Shown: positions 17,070 through 25,986 of the stretch, piece after piece
Numbering within the stretch: position 1 is the stretch's first letter
How the letters are laid out: the number at the start of each line of letters is the position of its first letter
Assembly: GCF_023516435.1 (NCBI RefSeq)
Contig: NZ_CP097332.1
Location: forward strand, 2,604,001-2,668,000
Direction of reading: 5' to 3'
Source of the DNA: Jatrophihabitans telluris
Lineage (GTDB): Bacteria > Actinomycetota > Actinomycetes > Mycobacteriales > Jatrophihabitantaceae
DNA: 64,000 nt
The notes under the pieces: generated by a model
What the model was told of the DNA's origin: nothing
The model's input: the letters and a program-made list of their open reading frames with translations, nothing else
Databases searched by the model: none
Made by a program: the position numbers and the translations under genes

Positions 17070-17300
17070 TCAGGCTCCTCATAACAAAGGGGCCTAACGG
17101 CCCACAGGATGACGACAGCATCTGCGCCAACAACACCCCTGTCAACAGCTCGCCCGCACAACTTTTGCCACAGCAAACTCTTATGCGCAATAGCCAATCC
17201 GAAAGCACGCGCAGCCTCGAATAGTATTTACCGGCCTTGCCCTCCTGAGAGCGTCCGTACCTGAAAACCGCTCTGGTCGGCTGGTTATTCGCTGAGTCGT
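17070..17300 (-). promoter_or_regulatory. leader region of the surface-protein gene
   Basis: On the minus strand, a GC hairpin (GGGGCC/GGCCC arms, 17089-17103) lies just upstream of the Shine-Dalgarno sequence, and a TTGACA hexamer is at 17140-17145 without a clear -10. I see no recognised riboswitch. The stretch 17301-17689 beyond it holds no gene I can support. Confidence 0.25.
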
Positions 17301-17689
17301 CTGGTGCGGAAGCCGGGCTGCGGTGGCTGCCTCGCCCGGTCATCGACCTCCCGACGACTAGGACGTGGCGGACGGTTTCCTCGACGCGCTAGAGGGCGGC
17401 TTCGCACAGCACGCCCCGCTGTCCCGTCGGGTGATCTCGACCGAGGGAAGGGGCGTGACCAGGGCGTGATCGTCTCGGGCGCCGACGCGGCGGAGACGGC
17501 GAGGTGCAGGTCGCCAAAGAAGTAGCCGCGGCAGTGCCAGTCCCCGCGCGCCGAGAGCCGCGCGTCGAGCGAGGGCTTGTATCGCCCAGAAAGCAGCCGT
17601 GAATCCGTTCACCAACGGCCAACCGCCTGGATGCGCTCCACGAAGACACAGCAGTTCATACCGGTACCGCCGCGCACCGCGGCCTTTCC

Positions 17690-18284
17690 GGCGGTCCACC
17701 GCAAGACGCGAAGGACGAAGGAAATGATTCGGGCGGCACGGGAAGCGGGCCGTCGGTCGATATTAGGAGAGAGCCTGGCTGTCCTCGCGGCCGACTGGAT
17801 CCGGCCGATTGCAGTGACGCAGACATCGGGCGATCCTGGCCAGACTCGGGCAGTTCCGGGGTAAGAGCACGTCCACCACCTGGAACTACAAGTTTGTCAT
17901 CTTCGAGGTCTCGACCCAACTGGGCCGACACTTCAGGCGCACCCCAGCGGTCGCGTTGCCGCCCGAGGACTGAGGATAGATACCCGAACGGTTCGGGCTC
18001 ACCCCGGAGCAGCGCAGCGAGTCCCGGGATCTGCTCGACGCGCTCCGCCGGGCGGTGAAGCACGACCTCACCCCGCACCAGCGGGACGTGCTCGTGGCGA
18101 TCGTCGTCTGCGGCGGTCCCTTGGACGCTCTGGCCGTGCAGCTCGAGTCGACCCGGGGCGCGCGGTCTACAAGACCATGTTCGACGCCCCGGGTAAGTTA
18201 CACGCCGCGCTGGTCGCAAACGGGTACCTGCCCGACACCACCGGAGGGCAGACCCGCGGCAAGCACCGAGGAGGTCCGGTATGA
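17690..18284 (+). pseudogene. sigma-70-family factor, decayed
   Basis: One frame reads AILARLGQFRGKSTSTTWNYKF then VIFEVSTQLGRHFRRTP, typical sigma region 2, then hits TGA and TAG two codons apart, resumes as IPERFGLTPEQRSESRDLL and LTPHQRDVLVAIVVCGGPLDALAVQLE (region 4), and shifts frame before VYKTMFDAPGKLHAALVANGYL. It has at least two stops and one frameshift. The stop overlaps the start of the small downstream ORF, as in intact sigma/zinc-finger operons of actinobacteria. The 5' limit is uncertain. Confidence 0.7.
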
Positions 18285-18430
18285 ACGAGCACAGCGCCTT
18301 CACCGCGTTCCTGCGCACCGACCCCCGCGATGTCGGCTGCGACCAGGCGCTGACCGTGCTGCACCTCTACGTTGACCTCATTCCTGGACGACTCCTCGGA
18401 CACGAGGCGATCCTGCGCTACCCCGCGTGA
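18281..18430 (+). pseudogene. truncated anti-sigma / zinc-finger partner
   Basis: A 49-aa ORF (MNEHSAFTAFLRTDPRDVGC...) whose ATG overlaps the sigma pseudogene stop. It matches the N-terminal part of short zf-HC2-like proteins that follow this sigma type, but ends before the HxxxCxxC zinc motif; remnants of the missing part may lie after the TGA. It is probably non-functional. The following 18431-18915 contains no gene I can support, only the GTGCAAC pair at 18831. Confidence 0.45.
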
Positions 18431-18830
18431 CTGCGCACACGCTCCCTAACCGCTGCCACCCGTTCGTGCTGACGACCCGAGTCGACCGAATCGGGCCCAG
18501 ACCCGATCGCGAAATCCGTGCCTACATGGCAGATCCCGCGCCGGGAGCTCGACCTCCTCACCAGGGCGGCACGCTCGTGGTGAGGGCATGAACGAGCGAG
18601 TGTCGACTGGCATCGGAAAATGTCCCGACCACAACCGCCGGAGTCGCCAGGTCGATCTCAGCACGCGCCGGTCTCGGCGGCCGCGATACGAATCTTGCGG
18701 CGCTGGTGGACACGGCCCGTGGCGGCTTGAGCCAAACACACCCTCGGCAGTGATCACTGCGACGTGTGGACGCTGCTCCCCTGGCATTTGTCCCCCGAGC
18801 GACAACCCGGCGAGCTGCCGCGGACCCTCG

Positions 18831-18848
18831 GTGCAACCGGCGTGCAAC
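18831..18848 (+). repeat. GTGCAAC pair, 11-bp spacing (copy 1)
   Basis: GTGCAACCGGCGTGCAAC: two GTGCAAC heptamers exactly 11 bp apart. Similar pairs occur at 20076, 34251 and 34387. They look like paired arm-type integrase sites. Confidence 0.45.
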
Positions 18849-18915
18849 GCCGGTATGGCTGCGCGGTTCACAGCGCGACGAACGACCCGAGCTCCGGGTG
18901 AGTAGGGTTTCTGGT

Positions 18916-19698
18916 GTGGCGTTGAATCACGTACGACGAGGAAGCGGCAGCCCGCTGCTGCTCGTGCACGGTCTGGGTGCTGGGTGGCGATCGTGGTCCC
19001 CGATCCTCGACGAGCTGGCCGAGCGCCGTGAGGTGATCGCCGTCGACCTCCCGGGGTTCGGCGAGACACCGCCGCTGACCGGTGAGGTTTCGATCGCCAC
19101 CTTGACCGACTCCGTCGTGGACTTCATCCGCGAACAGGGCCTGGACGGGGTCTCGACCGTCGGCCAGTCGATGGGCGGGCGTATGGTGCTCGAGCTCGCG
19201 CGGCGCGGCGTTGGTGGTGACACTGTGGCGTTGGACCCGGGCGGCTTCTGGAGCGACCGCGAGGTCGCCGTCTTCGGCGCCACGCTGCGGCCATCGATCG
19301 CTTTGGTCCAAGCGTTGCGAGGCCGGCTGCCAGCGCTGCTCGGCAGCCCTGTCGGGAGGACTTTGCTGCTGGCGCAGTTCTCGGCACGGCCCTGGGCGCT
19401 CTCGCGCGAGACCGTGCTGCCCGACGTGCGCGGGCTGGCGGACTCCCCGTCGACTGGCGCTGCCTTGAACGCCCTGATCAAGGGACCCAAGCAACAGGGA
19501 GCCCCCGCTGGCACAGTGCCCGGCCGGGTCACGATCGGTTGGGGTCGTCGTGACCTGGTGACTCTGCCGAGACAGGCCGCGCGCGCCACCGAACTTTTCC
19601 CCGACGCCGCGTTGCACTGGTTTCAGCGGTGCGGTCATTTTCCACAATGGGACGCGCCCCACGAAGCGACCCGGCTGATTCTCGCCAGCACCGATTGA
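18916..19698 (+). CDS. alpha/beta-fold hydrolase
   Basis: A 260-aa protein. It has an LLVHGLGAGWRSW oxyanion-hole region (HG), the nucleophile elbow GQSMGG (Ser at about 82), an acid-residue region near IGWGRRDLVTLP and a catalytic His in RCGHFPQWDAP. It is close to the epoxide hydrolase/haloperoxidase-like lineage; substrate unknown. The GTG at 18916 is chosen because the fold begins right after it, and upstream codons in frame (Arg/Ala-rich) look like non-coding DNA. It is monocistronic, with the tRNA-Val gene on the opposite strand downstream. Confidence 0.85.
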   Translation: MALNHVRRGSGSPLLLVHGLGAGWRSWSPILDELAERREVIAVDLPGFGETPPLTGEVSIATLTDSVVDFIREQGLDGVSTVGQSMGGRMVLELARRGVGGDTVALDPGGFWSDREVAVFGATLRPSIALVQALRGRLPALLGSPVGRTLLLAQFSARPWALSRETVLPDVRGLADSPSTGAALNALIKGPKQQGAPAGTVPGRVTIGWGRRDLVTLPRQAARATELFPDAALHWFQRCGHFPQWDAPHEATRLILASTD

Positions 19699-19856
19699 GG
19701 TCGTTGCCCCCGACCCCGCGCGCCAGCGCCGGAAGTGGCCAGCCTGATCGCGAGGCTCACTGCGCGACTGCCGCATGACTGCGCGCGTCGCGCGTCCGAT
19801 AGCGCGGCACGAATGCGGGCCCCGGAACACCGCGGGACCCGTACGCATGGCCTCGT

Positions 19857-19883
19857 GTGGGCGATACTGGGATTGAACCAGTG
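19857..19883. repeat. 27-bp attachment-core copy in the tRNA-Val 3' half
   Basis: These 27 bp (T-arm plus acceptor stem of tRNA-Val on the minus strand) recur identically and in the same orientation at 34600-34626, next to a tyrosine integrase gene. That is the classic footprint of site-specific integration into a tRNA 3' end. Confidence 0.7.
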
Positions 19884-19929
19884 GCCTCTTCCGTGTCAAG
19901 GAAGCGCTCTCCCACTGAGCTAATCGCCC
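19858..19929 (-). tRNA. tRNA-Val (GAC)
   Basis: A 72-nt gene folding as 7-bp acceptor stem (GGGCGAT/ATCGCCC), D-arm with GCTC/GAGC, anticodon stem CTTCC/GGAAG with loop TTGACAC (anticodon GAC), 5-nt variable loop and T-arm ACTGG-TTCAATC-CCAGT. The discriminator base is A; CCA is not encoded. The 3' half is the integration core duplicated at 34600. A GC-rich hairpin follows on the minus strand at about 19812-19842. Confidence 0.95.
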
Positions 19930-20075
19930 TTCGTGGCGCTAGCTGCGTTGGTTAAGCACCCTTGTGTCAACGTTTGCCGCCCGGCGTTGATGGGGTTGGT
20001 TGGTCCCGACGCCGTTGATTACCGGCATCTTCCTCGTTGGTGACGTTGGTTGCGACGGTTGCTTGCGGCCCTGGT

Positions 20076-20093
20076 GTTGCACGACCGTTGCAC
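20076..20093 (-). repeat. GTGCAAC pair, 11-bp spacing (copy 2)
   Basis: On the plus strand this reads GTTGCACGACCGTTGCAC: two heptamers 11 bp apart, 147 bp from the 5' end of tRNA-Val. The region 19930-20227 contains no gene I can support. Confidence 0.45.
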
Positions 20094-20227
20094 GTCACCT
20101 CCTCGGAAGCTCGTGTCTGGCGTCGCTGATCTCATGACTCGATTCAAGCCCCAAGCTGTGCCGCCGGTGGTCGCGGCCTTCCATCGTGCTGGAGTTTCTC
20201 GAGTCGGACAACGGGCGGCATCGAGCA

Positions 20228-20878
20228 TCACTGCCGGCCAGGTTCGAGCTCGGTGCTCCAGTCCGCGAAGAACGTCCGGACCTCGGCAGCGTTCACGTCG
20301 CCGAGGTCGAGATCGACGTCGCTGTACCGCGAGAGCAGACCGATCATGTCGACGAAGACTGCGACGTCGAAGCCCGCGTCGAGCTCGCATGCCAGCTCGA
20401 GCAGCTCTGCCTTGCTGAATCGACGACTGAGGGTGAAGACGTCCACGAAGTCGCGGGCGGCGGCACGGTCGAACAGCGCGATCAGCTTGCGCCCGGCCAG
20501 CTCCGCCGGCGCGAACGTCGGACCAGCGAGGCTGGCCATCGCAGGACGACCCGGAGCGGAGTCCAAAGCCAGGTCCACCAGCAAATCATTGGGCCCGTGG
20601 ATGAGCATGCGGCAGAACGTGTCGCTGTCCTGCACGACATCGACATCCCAACCGTGCTCGCCCGCCGCGGCGAGGAGCTGATCCCTCGCCGACCCGACGT
20701 CGCCCGCCCCAGGCCGAGTGAAGAAATCTAGATCCTGGGTCGGGCGCGCCGTCAGACCCTGCGCCAGCAACGCCCCTCCCCCAGCCAGCAGAAATCCGTC
20801 ACTGGCCGGCAGGCCGAAGAACAGCTGCGCCACCTGCAGCTGAAACTCCGTCAAGCCACCGCTGTCCGTGCCAGCCAC
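20228..20878 (-). CDS. AbiEii/AbiGii-type nucleotidyltransferase toxin
   Basis: A 216-aa protein. The N-terminal part has GFLLAGGGALLAQGL then RPTQDLDFFT: the G-G/S and D-x-D signature of the nucleotidyltransferase fold (DUF1814/AbiEii) seen in type IV toxin-antitoxin toxins that modify tRNA. A helical C-terminal half follows (RAAARDFVDVFTL). The GTG at 20878 overlaps the stop of the upstream HTH gene by one base, so the pair is translationally coupled. Confidence 0.82.
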   Translation of the reverse strand: MAGTDSGGLTEFQLQVAQLFFGLPASDGFLLAGGGALLAQGLTARPTQDLDFFTRPGAGDVGSARDQLLAAAGEHGWDVDVVQDSDTFCRMLIHGPNDLLVDLALDSAPGRPAMASLAGPTFAPAELAGRKLIALFDRAAARDFVDVFTLSRRFSKAELLELACELDAGFDVAVFVDMIGLLSRYSDVDLDLGDVNAAEVRTFFADWSTELEPGRQ

Positions 20879-21411
20879 TAGGCCACGACCGGCACATCCA
20901 CGACACCGCGGACCTGACCGATCAGCGGCAACCACGCCGCGCGAACCGCCCTGGGCAACACCAACTCGTCCCACAGATCAACCAGCAGGGCGCCGTCGAT
21001 GTAGGCGAGCACGTCCGCGTCGCTGCCCTCGCGCAACACCAACTCATATACCCGCGCCCGATCGCCACGATCGGACAGCCGAAACACCCGGCCCGGCTGC
21101 GACCAGTTCAGCGTCAACGCCAACTCCACTGCCCCCAGCGCCTGCTCCACGGGCAGCCCCGGCAGGCGATTCGGCACACGCATGACGCGACCCCGACCAG
21201 CCGCCACGTTCACGAACTCAATCCGCGGCCGAGCCTCCAACTCGTAGCCAGCGGCGGCAATGAGCCGATCAACCGTGTCCAGCGACGGCGACTTACGGCA
21301 ATGCTCATAGGCCGACACAGCCGTACGCGACGTACCCGCACGCCCCGCAAGCTCGTCTTGGCTCAGGCCCGCCGCACGGCGAACCCAAGACAACAGCTCA
21401 GCTCCCCGCAC
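20878..21411 (-). CDS. XRE-type HTH antitoxin partner of the AbiEii-like toxin
   Basis: A 177-aa protein. Residues 3-60 form an XRE helix-turn-helix (LSWVRRAAGLSQDELAGRAG then TAVSAYEHCRKSP); residues 70-175 form a second domain of unknown fold that may contact the toxin. The GTG at 21411 is chosen because GAGGTGGG lies just upstream and an operator palindrome sits at 21436-21451, which would be inside the gene if a longer start were used. First gene of the toxin-antitoxin operon; probably autorepressing. Confidence 0.75.
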   Translation of the reverse strand: MRGAELLSWVRRAAGLSQDELAGRAGTSRTAVSAYEHCRKSPSLDTVDRLIAAAGYELEARPRIEFVNVAAGRGRVMRVPNRLPGLPVEQALGAVELALTLNWSQPGRVFRLSDRGDRARVYELVLREGSDADVLAYIDGALLVDLWDELVLPRAVRAAWLPLIGQVRGVVDVPVVA

Positions 21412-21435
21412 GACCCACCTCGATACCCGGCTAAC

Positions 21436-21451
21436 GTATCCGATCGGATAC
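21436..21451. promoter_or_regulatory. perfect 16-bp palindrome, antitoxin operator
   Basis: GTATCCGATCGGATAC is an exact inverted repeat 24 bp upstream of the HTH antitoxin start. Its size and position fit a dimeric XRE repressor binding over the promoter. Confidence 0.7.
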
Positions 21452-21475
21452 ACTACCCGAAAGCATGAGCACATC

Positions 21476-21499
21476 GGGCATCCGGGCATCCGGGCATCC
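21476..21499 (+). repeat. three 8-bp tandem repeats GGGCATCC
   Basis: Three exact consecutive copies of GGGCATCC directly beyond the antitoxin operator. Possibly a short slippage array at an old junction. Confidence 0.5.
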
Positions 21500-21501
21500 A
21501 A

Positions 21502-21657
21502 TGGCACCACCAGGGACTCACCAAACCCGAACTCGTCAGTGAGCTCTGCTGGACCGTCCGCCATTTCAACGAAATGCTCGGAGATGACGATCAGCGCCTA
21601 AGAACTCACGTCGTGCGCGCGGCGCCGGCGGGCTCAAGCGGGTCGATCGATGTCTAA
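21502..21657 (+). other. short coding remnant, family unknown
   Basis: An open stretch reads WHHQGLTKPELVSELCWTVR then HFNEMLGDDDQRLRTHVV before TAA 21655-21657. Composition looks coding but there is no credible start; it may be the 3' end of a lost gene. From 21658 to 21962 I see nothing definite. Confidence 0.25.
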
Positions 21658-21962
21658 CCAGCGCCACAGTCGAAGCCGTTCCGTCAACCGCGATGTAACC
21701 AACAGGTGCAACACACCCGGGCCGCTTCCAGGTGGACGGATCCATGAGCTCCGCGGTCATGATCATTCGAGGCGGCCGCGGCAGTACGCTACTGAGCGTC
21801 CAGGTTCGTGACTGGGTGCCGCCCACTAGGATCGCGAAGCGCTAAATCTCGCGGCGGAATGCCAATCGTCAGATTCCGGACCTCCTTCACGGCCGCCAGG
21901 GCAGCCGTCGCAATAGTGCGACGGGGCGTTGCATCGAGGCCCCGCGAGCGTCGGGCCTCTTG

Positions 21963-22550
21963 TCACGTGCGGTCGGAGACTCGGACTTTCATTCGCTCGC
22001 CGGGTCGCCCGAAGATGCTGAGGATTTCGGCTGGGCCGTCGCCGGTGCTGCCGAACCAGTGCGGGACCTTCGTGTCGAATTCAGCGATCTCGCCGGGCCC
22101 AAGAATCCAATCACCGTCACCAAGTAGTAGACGCATGCGACCTGACAGGACGTATATCCACTCGTGCCCGTCGTGCGATCGGAGCTCTGGATTCGTCTTG
22201 TCAGCCGGGATGACGATCTTCCAAGCTTGGGTGCCTTCGGGCTGGCGGGTGAGCGGGATGACGGCCCGGCCTTTCACGCTGCTGGGCTTAAGTCGCACTC
22301 GGGGATCGCCTACTTCAGGCGCGGCGACGAGGTCGTCGAGGGGCACGCGGAACTCGCGGGAGAGCGCGAGCAGCAGCTCGAGGGTGGGCCGGCGCTGACC
22401 GGTCTCTAGCCGGGACAAGGTGCTCTTGGAGATCCCGGTACGTTCGGCAAGCGCGGTCAACGTGATGTTGCGCCGCTGTCGCAGGGCCTTCAGCCACGGT
22501 CCGACGATCTCGCCCGCCGCCGGGTCGATCGCCGGCTCATCGTTTGACAC
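21963..22550 (-). CDS. XRE regulator with C-terminal cupin domain
   Basis: A 195-aa protein. HTH at about residues 20-75 (LKALRQRRNITLTALAERTG then SKSTLSRLETGQRRP), then a cupin barrel at about 110-190 with the HDGHEWIYVLSGRMRLLLGD metal-site segment and LGPGEIAEFDTKVPHWFGS. Such proteins sense small ligands and repress neighbours. The GTG at 22550 keeps the divergent promoter free; a longer start would overlap the flavoprotein gene at 22627. It is likely to regulate that gene. Confidence 0.85.
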   Translation of the reverse strand: MSNDEPAIDPAAGEIVGPWLKALRQRRNITLTALAERTGISKSTLSRLETGQRRPTLELLLALSREFRVPLDDLVAAPEVGDPRVRLKPSSVKGRAVIPLTRQPEGTQAWKIVIPADKTNPELRSHDGHEWIYVLSGRMRLLLGDGDWILGPGEIAEFDTKVPHWFGSTGDGPAEILSIFGRPGERMKVRVSDRT

Positions 22551-22626
22551 CTGGTGATCACACCGCGAATTCCCAGTTTCGGCAACGTTCGTTGTTCGGC
22601 CGATCTCAGGCGCAGATCCTTGCCCC

Positions 22627-23571
22627 ATGAGCGATTACGACATCACCATCATCGGCTCGGGCGCAGCCGGACTGTCGGCGGCATTGGTTCTGTCCCGGGC
22701 CCGCCGCCGGGTCCTGGTGCTTGACGGCGGCACACCACGCAATGCGCCGGCCGCCCACATGCATGGTTTCTTGTCCCGCGATGGCGTGCCACCGGCCGAC
22801 CTGCTTGATGCCGGTCGCGAAGAGATCGCGCGCTACGGCGCGCAGATTCGCGAGGCGCGGGCAACGAGCCTCGTTCCGGACGGCGCCGACCGCATCTGGG
22901 TCATCACTGAGGATGGCGGGCGGATCCGCACCCGTCGGGTACTGGTCGCTACCGGCCTGCGCGACGAGTTGCCGCAGATTCCGGGACTAGCCGACCGGTG
23001 GGCGCGCGATGTACTGCACTGCCCCTACTGCCACGGCTGGGAAGTCGCCAACCAGCGCCTAGGCGTTCTGGGCTGGTCCCCCGAGGCGCCCCGCTACGCC
23101 CAGATCGTCCGGCAGTGGAGCACCGACATCACCTACCTCGCTTCGCCCGACAACAATCTCAGCGTCGCCGACCGCGCCGCGATGACCGCTCGCGGCATCA
23201 CGGTCATTGATGCCGCGATCGCTGCGCTGGTCATCGACGACGATCGGCTGCGCGGGGTCGAACTGGACGACGGCTGTGTCACCGGAATCGACGCCCTGTT
23301 CGTGCCGCCCCGGTTCGTCCCGCACAGCGACCTGCTGCGAGAACTGGGCGCCGAGTTCGACCCCCGCGGTTGGATCGCCGTCGACCCAACCGGCCGCACC
23401 TCAGCCCGCAACGTCTGGGCGGCCGGCAACGTCGTCGACCCCCGCGCCCAAGTCATAACTGCCGCCGGTCAAGGTTCGGCCGCGGCGATCGCCATCAACG
23501 CCGACCTCATTGATGAGGACGTCCGCGTCGCCCTAGACGTGACCCGCCACGGGCTACTGCCCACCAACTGA
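22627..23571 (+). CDS. thioredoxin-reductase-like FAD/NAD(P) oxidoreductase (copy 1)
   Basis: A 314-aa protein. FAD-binding GSGAAGLSAAL at residues 11-21, the redox motif CPYC in LHCPYCHGWEV (about 137-140), a degenerate NAD(P) Rossmann segment, and C-terminal AAGNVVDPRAQVITAAGQG for FAD. It belongs to the group of single-domain TrxR homologues common next to XRE-cupin regulators in actinobacteria; the thioredoxin partner is not in the window. Divergent from the XRE-cupin gene. A close paralogue lies at 32995. Confidence 0.88.
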   Translation: MSDYDITIIGSGAAGLSAALVLSRARRRVLVLDGGTPRNAPAAHMHGFLSRDGVPPADLLDAGREEIARYGAQIREARATSLVPDGADRIWVITEDGGRIRTRRVLVATGLRDELPQIPGLADRWARDVLHCPYCHGWEVANQRLGVLGWSPEAPRYAQIVRQWSTDITYLASPDNNLSVADRAAMTARGITVIDAAIAALVIDDDRLRGVELDDGCVTGIDALFVPPRFVPHSDLLRELGAEFDPRGWIAVDPTGRTSARNVWAAGNVVDPRAQVITAAGQGSAAAIAINADLIDEDVRVALDVTRHGLLPTN

Positions 23572-23596
23572 CAACCCAGCCACAAGGAGATCACCC

Positions 23597-23908
23597 ATGA
23601 CCAACGCAGATAAGACTCGACCGTCCCGACCCGCCGGACCGCCCAGCAAGCACCAACTCGCCCTGATGATCTGGCTCGCCGTCTTCCCGACGCTCACGGT
23701 CTTGAACCTGGCCCTCGGCGACTGGCTACGCGATCTCGCCACCGTCCCGCGCACCTTCGTGCTCGCGACGATCGCCGTTCCCATCGTCATCTACGGCCTG
23801 ATGCCCCAACTGCACCGCGTACGCGCTCGCATCGTCGCCACCAGCACCAGCAACCGAACGACAACAACAACCAACCACCAACACCAACACCAAAGGAGAA
23901 CGCCATGA
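23597..23908 (+). CDS. two-TM membrane protein, 103 aa
   Basis: AAGGAG precedes the ATG. Two hydrophobic helices (about residues 22-40 and 53-70) are separated by a short loop (LGDWLRDLATVPRTF), followed by a low-complexity Thr/His/Gln tail (NRTTTTTNHQHQHQRR). It resembles the small antibiotic-biosynthesis/DUF2798-like two-helix proteins found beside such flavoproteins, but assignment is weak. Stop/start overlap with the DUF4386 gene shows cotranscription. Confidence 0.65.
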   Translation: MTNADKTRPSRPAGPPSKHQLALMIWLAVFPTLTVLNLALGDWLRDLATVPRTFVLATIAVPIVIYGLMPQLHRVRARIVATSTSNRTTTTTNHQHQHQRRTP

Positions 23909-24660
23909 ACGTCAACGCCTCACAAAGCCCGGACCGCATGCGCAAAGTCGCCCTGCTGGGTGGTCTCGCGTATCTCGCGACCTTCGCCGCCTCGATGCCC
24001 CAGCTGGGCCTCTTCAGCAAGGTCATCGATGACCCCGACTACATCCTGGCGCACGGAAGCGACGCCAGCCTGCGCCTCGGCTCGATCCTCGAACTGATCA
24101 CCGGCCTCGCCTGCATCGCTACAGCGGTCGCGTTGTATCCGGCGATCCGGTGCGTCAGTCGCAGCGCCGCGATCGGCTTCGTCGCTTCCCGCACCCTCGA
24201 AGCGGCCGTCATCTTCGCCGGCACCATGAGCCTTCTTGCCCTAGTTACCCTTCACGAGCAGTACGACGGCGCCACGGGAGCCGAGCGCGACGCGCTCGGT
24301 GTCGTCGGCCAGGCCCTCGTCGCCACCCGGCAATGGTCGTTCCTGATCGGCCCCGGCCTCATCCCCGCCGTCAACGCTGCATTCCTGGGCTACGCGCTGT
24401 ACAGGTCCCGCCTGGTTCCCCGCGCTATCCCCACCATCGGACTCGTCGGCGCACCGCTGATCGCCCTCTCGGCGATCGCCACTATCGGCGGACTGTGGGA
24501 TCAGACGAGCGTCACCGGCAGCCTGTTCGCACTGCCCATCGCCGCCTGGGAGTTCTCACTCGGCATCTACCTGACGTTCAAGGGATTTGCGCGCTCACCG
24601 CAGGAGTCGGCGGACATGCACGATGCCGCCCCGCAGACCCACAGGCTCCTGCCTGCGTGA
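23905..24660 (+). CDS. DUF4386 family membrane protein
   Basis: A 251-aa protein with six to seven predicted TM helices. The N-terminal MRKVALLGGLAYLATFAASM, the long periplasmic-side DPDYILAHG segment and the LITGLACIATAVALYPAI helix match DUF4386 proteins. Function unknown in the family. AAAGGAGAA lies before the ATG. It is the third gene of the flavoprotein operon. Confidence 0.8.
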   Translation: MNVNASQSPDRMRKVALLGGLAYLATFAASMPQLGLFSKVIDDPDYILAHGSDASLRLGSILELITGLACIATAVALYPAIRCVSRSAAIGFVASRTLEAAVIFAGTMSLLALVTLHEQYDGATGAERDALGVVGQALVATRQWSFLIGPGLIPAVNAAFLGYALYRSRLVPRAIPTIGLVGAPLIALSAIATIGGLWDQTSVTGSLFALPIAAWEFSLGIYLTFKGFARSPQESADMHDAAPQTHRLLPA

Positions 24661-24845
24661 GGATCAACCAGCGACACCGGTGGCCGGGCAGGCATTGCCT
24701 GCCCGGCCCATCAGCATTGCCAAGGCCCCCGTCCATTACTCCTCGAGAGAATGGACGACATTCTCGAGCTGTGGCGACACCGATGCCAGAGCCACAATCA
24801 CTCCCACCACACGGGGCAGAGGCAGACAGGCTTCGCCTCGACCTG

Positions 24846-25814
24846 TCAGGTCGTGATGACGATGCGCCCGTCGGATTGTCCGGCCTCGAACGCGGCGATG
24901 CCGGCCGAGCCGTCGGTGAGCGGAAAAGCTGGTCCGAGTATTGGGGTAACCCTGCCGGCGGCTACGAGTTCGTTCATTGCCAACAGTTCGGCCGCGTTCT
25001 CCTTGACAACGAATGCGCGGAGGTTCTGCGGGACGAACGCGGACAGCACGCTGGCCCACAGCTGCCGCTGGGTGCCTCCGATCCAGCGGTCGCCTTCGCC
25101 GCCGACGATTACGAGCGTGCCGGTCCGCGTCAGTGCGTGGCGCAAAAGGGAAATGGGTGTCCGGCCGCCGATGTCGATGATGAGGTCGAACCGTCGTGAC
25201 CGGTCGGCGAAGTCTCCTTTGGTGTAGTCGACGACTTCGGTAGCGCCGAGGGAGCGCACGAGGTCGGCGTGACGACCGCTGCACACGCCGGTCACCGTGG
25301 CGCCGAACGCGACCGCGAGCTGGACCGCGATCGTGCCGACGGCGCCGGAGGCGCCGACCACGAGCACCCGCTGCCCCGGCTGGACGTGCCCCTGATCGCG
25401 TAGTGCCTGCATCGCGACGAACGTCGGGTACGGCAGTACTGCGGCCTGCTCGAAAGACAGCTGCGGCGGCTTCGGTGCGACCTTGTCGATCGGCGCGACG
25501 GCGTACTCTGCGAACGTCCCGCGGGTCACGCCGTACACCTCGTCGCCGGGCTTGAACCCGCGTGCGTCGCGACCGACGGCCTCTACCACACCGGCGAAAT
25601 TCGTCCCCGGCACGGCGACGTTCGGCGCACGGAGGCCGAATCCGAGAAGCCGCATGAGGTAGGGCTCACCTGTCATGAAATGCCACGCGCCGCGGTCCAT
25701 CCCCGCTGCGACGAGGCGGACCAGGAGTTGCCGGTCCCCTGCCGTCGGGCGCTCGATGTCACGGACCTCGAGCACGTCCGCGCGTCCGTACCGATCTTGG
25801 GTGAGTGCTTTCAT
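24846..25814 (-). CDS. zinc-independent MDR quinone oxidoreductase / NAD(P)-dependent alcohol dehydrogenase-like
   Basis: A 322-aa protein. GroES-like N-domain with GTNFAGVVEAVGRDARGFKPGDEV (split: GTNFAGVVEAVG then FKPGDEVYGV), Rossmann motif VVGASGAVGTIAVQLA (about 148-163) and C-terminal substrate-domain strand SDGRIVI. It lacks the structural-zinc cysteines, as in quinone oxidoreductase (QOR) types that reduce alkenals or quinones with NADPH. GGAAGG lies before the ATG at 25814. It is convergent with the DUF4386 operon. Confidence 0.87.
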   Translation of the reverse strand: MKALTQDRYGRADVLEVRDIERPTAGDRQLLVRLVAAGMDRGAWHFMTGEPYLMRLLGFGLRAPNVAVPGTNFAGVVEAVGRDARGFKPGDEVYGVTRGTFAEYAVAPIDKVAPKPPQLSFEQAAVLPYPTFVAMQALRDQGHVQPGQRVLVVGASGAVGTIAVQLAVAFGATVTGVCSGRHADLVRSLGATEVVDYTKGDFADRSRRFDLIIDIGGRTPISLLRHALTRTGTLVIVGGEGDRWIGGTQRQLWASVLSAFVPQNLRAFVVKENAAELLAMNELVAAGRVTPILGPAFPLTDGSAGIAAFEAGQSDGRIVITT

Positions 25815-25986
25815 GGCTTGCCTTCCAGGTGCGGCACCCGGCCTGTCATGGACCTCGATGACGACGCTTCTCGTGGGAGCAAAGCCCGTGAACACGGCGA
25901 GGTGGGTGGGAGTCTGCGTATTTGATCGAAAGTCCTGTGGTGCCGTCGTTGCGTTGTGTGGAGCTTGGTCGGGCGGCTGGTTCCGC

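Noticed and set aside
15366-17084. 572-codon plus-strand frame
   Set aside because: Opposite the surface-protein gene, which has signal peptide, repeats and sorting signal; this one is Arg/Gly-rich without domains.
17358-17699. 113-codon minus-strand frame
   Set aside because: Arg/Ala-rich, no ribosome-binding site, no family pattern; within a region of decayed plus-strand sigma sequence.
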